36,092 bases of DNA from Chitinophagaceae bacterium (GTDB lineage: Bacteria; Bacteroidota; Bacteroidia; Chitinophagales; Chitinophagaceae), in assembly GCA_028288595.1 (NCBI GenBank), contig JAQBNK010000124.1, positions 1 to 36,092 of the forward strand. The letters are read 5' to 3'. Every line of letters starts with the position of its first letter. The first letter of the stretch is position 1. Positions 31,804 to 36,092 of the stretch are shown one piece after another. A program made the position numbers and the translations under genes. Under the pieces are notes generated by a model, which was not told the DNA's origin, ran no database searches, and worked only from the letters and a program-made list of their open reading frames with translations.

Positions 31804-33267
31804 TTATGGATAACGCAATAAAGCGGCCACCGGACTTTCAGCGGGCATTTGCTCTTTTTCAAGCATATAAACTTCACCGCCGTTGAGCAATGTTTTTATA
31901 ATGGCTTTATCGAGCAGGTCCTCACTATTGTCATTTCTTGATTCGTGAATGATCAATTCATTTTTAACTTCATCAAATGTTCCCCAGAGCTTTTCATTTT
32001 TCGCTACGAACAAGGTTCCTACCTGGCCATAATAAGTACCGGGAATAACATCATCGATAATAGAGCTGGTTAATGCACCGGCCGATTTATTTCCGTAACG
32101 TTCTAGTGCATCTTTCTTTTCCCGTTCAAAATAAGGCTGCATTAATTGCCTGGACGCCGCAAAGAGTTCGCCCAATTGTCTATGCTCATAGCTGCCGGTT
32201 AATGCTTCTTCCCACACCTGTTTATAATCTGTTACAGATTTATAAATTGGAACCAGGTAATCAACGCCGGCTAGAACCAAAGGAACAGTCTCTGTATGTA
32301 AACGTTCTTTCCAGATTGTATCGTCTACTTCTTCAAGGTAAAGCGCTATTGATTGTTTTTGATCGAGGCGGCTGTTATGCCCGTGGAAACTAGCGCTTCC
32401 GGTACCGCCTTTACCACCCTGCCTGAAAAGTGCATCACTTTCTTTTTCTTCAAGACGAACCCAGTCTTCTACTCCGTTTGGAATTTCGGGTATGTCTATA
32501 TATTCAATGCCGAAAGAATCGACCTTATAAAGTTTAGATTGTTTTTTACTGATGACAAGTAAATAAAAATAGTCTTTACACATCATCAGCGGTAATAACG
32601 GTGTTACGTAGAAAGATGAGTTTACATAAACCTCTTCTGCTGGTTCACTGCGCATTTTGATATACTTAAAGAAACCATCAGCTATAAAAACTGCAAGTCC
32701 GCCTGACATTCCTTTCCAGAATTCATCGGTACGTACCAGTTCATACCCGGGCTCCAGCCATCTTTCAATTTTATCCTGCGGAACTCCTTTTCTGCTTAGA
32801 TCAAGGGTTACTTTTTGCAGTGCCGTTTTAAAGCGAATGAAATCCTGGTTCTCATTTACTTCCACACCACCGCTGTGTGTTGGTATAAAAATAGAAATAC
32901 AGGTTTCTGCTGAATGGTTGGCGAGTTCTGCAAACAATTGTTTGTTCATTACCCCAGGCAATTCCTCTGCCTGCACAGGTGCACGGTCTTCTGTAAAAGC
33001 CTGGTTCCTTGTTTTATTATTTTGAGCATCAGAATTATTTCCGTTGGTCTCATTTCTTCCTTGTCCTTTTGAAGTGTTCCTGTTTGGATGCCGCATATGC
33101 ACATCAGCCGCCAGTTCATCTTCACCTGCTGTATACCGTTCAGTAATTTCTTCATACCGTTCCAGTTTGTCCGGATCGGTTGGATGTAATCCCAGTCCTT
33201 CTTCTTTGTTCACCCCGGAAGGTTTGCCTTTACCCGGATGATACGTTCCATTTCTATCTTTTCCCAT
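31804..33267 (-). CDS. baeRF-like (bacterial eRF1-like) protein
   Basis: 487 residues, cytoplasmic. A polar N-terminal extension (1-75, MGKDRNGTYHPGKGKPSGVN, EEGLGLHPTDPDKLERYEEI) is followed by low-complexity Asn/Gly (76-95). The core from about 105 reads LFAELANHSAETCISIFIPT, then NENQDFIRFKTALQKVTLDL, FWKGMSGGLAVFIADGFF, DYFYLLVISKKQSKLYKVDS, a basic Gly-rich GGKGGTGSASFHGHNS loop and WGTFDEVKNELIIHESRNDN near the end. This order, with SIFIPTH and the YLLVISKKQSKLYKV strand, is that of the baeRF proteins, related to domain 2/3 of eukaryotic release factor eRF1. They are proposed to act on stalled or hibernating ribosomes under stress, but this family member is untested. It is a single gene between terminator and GH16. 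Confidence 0.75.
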   Translation of the reverse strand: MGKDRNGTYHPGKGKPSGVNKEEGLGLHPTDPDKLERYEEITERYTAGEDELAADVHMRHPNRNTSKGQGRNETNGNNSDAQNNKTRNQAFTEDRAPVQAEELPGVMNKQLFAELANHSAETCISIFIPTHSGGVEVNENQDFIRFKTALQKVTLDLSRKGVPQDKIERWLEPGYELVRTDEFWKGMSGGLAVFIADGFFKYIKMRSEPAEEVYVNSSFYVTPLLPLMMCKDYFYLLVISKKQSKLYKVDSFGIEYIDIPEIPNGVEDWVRLEEKESDALFRQGGKGGTGSASFHGHNSRLDQKQSIALYLEEVDDTIWKERLHTETVPLVLAGVDYLVPIYKSVTDYKQVWEEALTGSYEHRQLGELFAASRQLMQPYFEREKKDALERYGNKSAGALTSSIIDDVIPGTYYGQVGTLFVAKNEKLWGTFDEVKNELIIHESRNDNSEDLLDKAIIKTLLNGGEVYMLEKEQMPAESPVAALLRYP

Positions 33268-33383
33268 ACTTCAACATTTTGTGTAACAGGCGCAATTAAC
33301 ATACCATGCGAATTGTTCACAGTAGAAAAGATTGATACAATTGAGCAGAAATAATGAGTTAATAGTTTATTTCCTTCTATGCC

Positions 33384-34565
33384 TTACCTAAATACCCTGA
33401 TATAATCTACAAACATCCTTTCGGGGAAGGGCGAAACGGCAGTGGGATTGCCGGGAAACTGCCCTCCCACCGCCACATTGAAAATGAAAAAGAAAGGAGC
33501 ATTAAACGGATAACTTCCTTTCCTTTTACTGTAACTAAAAAAAGGCTGATCATCCATCAGCATTTGTATGGAGTCCTGCTGCCAGATCATACTATAGACA
33601 TGAAATTTTTCAGAAAAATCTGCACCTGCTAAATTATACACAGTGCCGGCCTGGTCATGTTTACCTAACGAATCAGCAAAATGTAAAGTGGCATAAACAC
33701 GGGATGGATATTTACCGATCAGTTCCATAATATCTATCTCGCCGCATAAGGGCCAGCGGACAGAAGAAATATTTGCTCCAAGCATCCATAAGGCAGGCCA
33801 GATACCACCACCCACAGGAAGTTTTGCCCTGATGTCTACACGGCCATATTGAAATTCTTTTTTTCCTTTAGTGGTCATGCGGGCAGATGTATAACCATTG
33901 GTTCCGTAATTTTCTTTTCTTGCTTCTATAATTAAATTACCATTTGAAACAAATGCATTCTCGGGTCTTGCTGTATAATTTTCCAGTTCCTGGTTACCCC
34001 AGCCATGACCACCACTTTCAAAGTTCCAGTTCCTAACATCAATTGTTCTTCCATTAAACTCATCGTTCCATACTAATGTTTTGCCAGGATAACTTAACGG
34101 CGTGGTATAACCTGCGTTGTCTATTGGCAAATAGGTATTGTTTTTATTAATGATAGTTGCCCTAGCAGATGAATTAGTTAAACTGCAATTGTGTGGTGCA
34201 CTTAATTCAATCGTGAAAAATAAATCGTCCTGTCTTAAACTATCTCCTGTAACTATTACATCGATTGTTCCCTGCAGGCTACCCGCAGGAATAGTAACCT
34301 TGCCTTTTGCAGCTATATAATCTTTCCCTGCTTTTGCAGATCCGTCTGCAGTGTTATATTTTATTGTTGCATCCTTATTCCCTGCCTGTTGCAGGACAAC
34401 AGAAAAATGAACTGTGCTGTTTGTTGCTGTTCTCTGTTGCTGTACATCAGCAACTGCAACTGCGGGGGCTGTAGTAAGATGTATGCCACCTGTATTACTG
34501 AATCCTTTTACAGGCAAACAAAATAATAACAGGAAAAAGTATTGTGACAGTTTGAAATCTTTCAT
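33384..34565 (-). CDS. GH16 family beta-glucanase with N-terminal Calx-beta domain
   Basis: 393 residues: signal peptide MKDFKLSQYFFLLLFCLPVK, a Calx-beta domain (about 35-140: TVHFSVVLQQAGNKDATIKY, NTADGSAKAGKDYIAAKGKV), then a GH16 laminarinase-type catalytic domain (160-393). The opening is LVWNDEFNGRTIDVRNWNFE, and the catalytic ExDxxE motif is CGEIDIMELIG with Glu276, Asp278 and Glu281. Also visible are GIWPALWMLG and the ending ERMFVDYIRVFR. GH16 enzymes of this layout cleave beta-1,3- or mixed beta-1,3/1,4-glucans. It starts 41 bp after the GH30 gene in the same direction, suggesting joint action on a beta-1,3/1,6-glucan such as laminarin or fungal wall glucan. Confidence 0.92.
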   Translation of the reverse strand: MKDFKLSQYFFLLLFCLPVKGFSNTGGIHLTTAPAVAVADVQQQRTATNSTVHFSVVLQQAGNKDATIKYNTADGSAKAGKDYIAAKGKVTIPAGSLQGTIDVIVTGDSLRQDDLFFTIELSAPHNCSLTNSSARATIINKNNTYLPIDNAGYTTPLSYPGKTLVWNDEFNGRTIDVRNWNFESGGHGWGNQELENYTARPENAFVSNGNLIIEARKENYGTNGYTSARMTTKGKKEFQYGRVDIRAKLPVGGGIWPALWMLGANISSVRWPLCGEIDIMELIGKYPSRVYATLHFADSLGKHDQAGTVYNLAGADFSEKFHVYSMIWQQDSIQMLMDDQPFFSYSKRKGSYPFNAPFFFIFNVAVGGQFPGNPTAVSPFPERMFVDYIRVFR

Positions 34566-34606
34566 ACGTTTTGTATTAATTATATTATGAGTTTGTTTAT
34601 TAACCC

Positions 34607-36079
34607 TTACCAGGTGAATGTTCCAACAGCTCCCGCATCTAATCCTGTTACAACCGTTTTGTTTTTGAACATGATATTGAAATTTTGATAATTGTTAGCA
34701 TCATTTAAAACGATGAGTACTTTTTTACCTGACGGCGTTGTGAAAGCTACGTTCTGAAGGTTATCGGTAATATTGCTTTGCACCCGGTAAGAGCCCGTGG
34801 GTACGAACCTGGAGGCATGTGCAATAATATAATAGCCAACATTGCGTGTAATGGATGAACCAATGGTAAGTGCCCCTTTACATGTTGTACAACCTCCGCT
34901 CGTATGCGGCCCATAACCAGCGTCATTAGCAAGGTTCCATTCCAGCACATTACGGCTCCAGTTGCGTGTGGCACCAATTATAAGATTACGCAGGTGCCAT
35001 GCAAGATCTCCGCTAAAGCTGCCGGTTGATGCAGTGTATTGTTCCGTAAAATAAATATTCCTGTCAGGAAAAGCAGAATGAACCTGGGTTAAAGCAGTTA
35101 TATTACCCCCGTATAAATGAAAGGCAGAACCATCGATATATTGTTTTGCCACTGCATCATTTAAGACGGCTAAAGGATAATCAGGACGATCCGCATTGTG
35201 ATCATAGATTATGATCTTAGTATTGATATTGGCTGCTTTAAAAGCAGGCCCGAGATTATTTTTGATGAAATCTGCCTGTTCCGAAGCGATCATCTGCATG
35301 CTCGGATTATTGTTGGGATTAAGCGGTTCATTCTGCGGTGTAATAGCATCGATAGTAATCCCTTCTGCCTTCATGGCTTGTATATACTTCACAAAATAGT
35401 TTGCATATACATCATAATACTCCGGTCTTAATTTTCCGCCAACAGAATTATTATTGGTCTTCATCCATAAAGGCGCCGTCCATGGAGTGGCCAGTATTTT
35501 TATCGAGGGATTGATCGAAAGGATTTGTTTCAACAGTGGAATAAGATCGGTTTTATCAGGGTTCAAACTAAAACTTTGCAGGCTGATATCTGCCTGTCCC
35601 GCAGCTACATCATCATAAGTAAACACGTTTGCATTAAGATCAGAAGCACCGATGCTGATGCGTAAATAACTAATGCCGATGCCTTCATCATTTACAGTAA
35701 ATAATTCTTGTAATAATGCATCTTTCTGGCTTGAGGCCAGTGCATTGATCACCTGTGCGCTTCCACCGGTTAATGTAAAACCAAAACCATCTATTGTTTG
35801 AAACTGCTGGGAAGAATCGACAATGATAGTTGGATATTGATTTGAAACCGTTCCGAAATTTAAACTCGCTGTTTGCTTAGCGAGCAATGCAGACTGATCT
35901 GCTTTTGTTAACCAGAATGCCACATCGGATGTGGCAGGCACAGGAGGTACAGGTACGGGCACCGGCGCAGGATTGCCCTGGCCAGTTGTATTTCCTTTTT
36001 TTGTGCAGCATACAAAACCTGCGATCAGAAATATGATAACAAATGCTCTAAAATGTTTTTGGTTAATGGTATTCATCAT
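34607..36079 (-). CDS. GH30 family glycosidase lipoprotein
   Basis: 490 residues. A signal with the GFVCC lipobox (Cys24/25) and a proline-rich linker (37-49) suggest anchoring on the outer membrane surface. The catalytic barrel has TIDGFGFTLTGGSAQVINAL, YLRISIGASDL, the acid/base glutamate in AITPQNEPLNP (Glu251) and the nucleophile in NIYFTEQYT (Glu346), the GH30 signature pair. The C-terminal beta sandwich includes VIAHASRFVPTGSYRV-like ASRFVPTGS. GH30 enzymes with this motif set are beta-1,6-glucanases or glucosylceramidases; with the GH16 neighbour a beta-1,6-glucanase is the most likely. Two adjacent ATGs (36079, 36076) are equivalent starts. Any SusC/SusD partners would be upstream, outside the window. 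Confidence 0.9.
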   Translation of the reverse strand: MMNTINQKHFRAFVIIFLIAGFVCCTKKGNTTGQGNPAPVPVPVPPVPATSDVAFWLTKADQSALLAKQTASLNFGTVSNQYPTIIVDSSQQFQTIDGFGFTLTGGSAQVINALASSQKDALLQELFTVNDEGIGISYLRISIGASDLNANVFTYDDVAAGQADISLQSFSLNPDKTDLIPLLKQILSINPSIKILATPWTAPLWMKTNNNSVGGKLRPEYYDVYANYFVKYIQAMKAEGITIDAITPQNEPLNPNNNPSMQMIASEQADFIKNNLGPAFKAANINTKIIIYDHNADRPDYPLAVLNDAVAKQYIDGSAFHLYGGNITALTQVHSAFPDRNIYFTEQYTASTGSFSGDLAWHLRNLIIGATRNWSRNVLEWNLANDAGYGPHTSGGCTTCKGALTIGSSITRNVGYYIIAHASRFVPTGSYRVQSNITDNLQNVAFTTPSGKKVLIVLNDANNYQNFNIMFKNKTVVTGLDAGAVGTFTW

Positions 36080-36092
36080 AGGATTATTGTTT

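Noticed and set aside
1-36092. Search for tRNA, rRNA, IS elements and CRISPR repeats
   Set aside because: No cloverleaf ends, transposase motif, terminal inverted repeats with target duplications, or regularly spaced repeats were noticed by eye.

Overview
The window looks like chromosome of a free-living Bacteroidota, most likely a Chitinophagaceae-type soil or plant-associated bacterium. The evidence is a SusC/SusD outer-membrane pair driven by an ECF sigma factor and a FecR-type anti-sigma factor, TlpA/DUF4369-type thioredoxins, many SPI/SPII signal peptides, few strong Shine-Dalgarno sequences, and glycan-degrading lipoproteins. This placement rests on gene content only, without a database search. 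I saw no phage genes, transposase, CRISPR array, rRNA or tRNA.

Layout. (1) 1-10991, minus strand: one transcription-signalling and uptake unit in the order ECF sigma, FecR, SusC with an STN domain, SusD, TPR-thioredoxin, TlpA/DUF4369, then a second TlpA-like gene cut by the window edge. The susC reading frame is broken by one missing base just before the TonB plug. The 390-bp leader upstream of the sigma gene is rich in inverted and direct repeats. (2) 11379-13318, minus: a YncE-like beta-propeller lipoprotein and a double DUF1259 protein. (3) 13512-17486, minus: a stressosome-type partner-switching operon, rsbR-rsbS-rsbT, then a GHKL+PP2C fusion (RsbX-like), then a soluble histidine kinase whose N-terminus resembles a degenerate RsbT domain. 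No sigma-B-type factor or response regulator is adjacent. (4) 17827-20650, mostly minus: small secreted protein, cupin, a 55-residue ORF on the plus strand, a hypothetical protein, and an AraC regulator split by a poly-A frameshift. (5) 20898-23437: a secreted NTF2-like protein with a terminator, an MFS transporter and a stand-alone PAS protein. (6) 23580-26920: a DUF3347 lipoprotein and an outer-membrane protein with Lys-rich and Met/His-rich N-terminal segments (probably copper related), divergent from a DUF4386 membrane protein. (7) 27092-30947, plus: a three-subunit molybdenum hydroxylase of the PaoABC type. (8) 31075-33267: two small hypothetical proteins and a baeRF-like (eRF1-like) protein. 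(9) 33384-36079, minus: GH30 and GH16 secreted glycosidases, suited to beta-1,3/1,6-glucan.

How the genes work together. Region 1 fits cell-surface signalling: ligand at the STN-bearing SusC is relayed through FecR to the ECF sigma factor, with thioredoxins acting in the periplasm on an unknown cargo. Region 3 is an intracellular stress-sensing partner switch whose output appears to be a histidine kinase rather than sigma-B. It is the most unusual system in the window.
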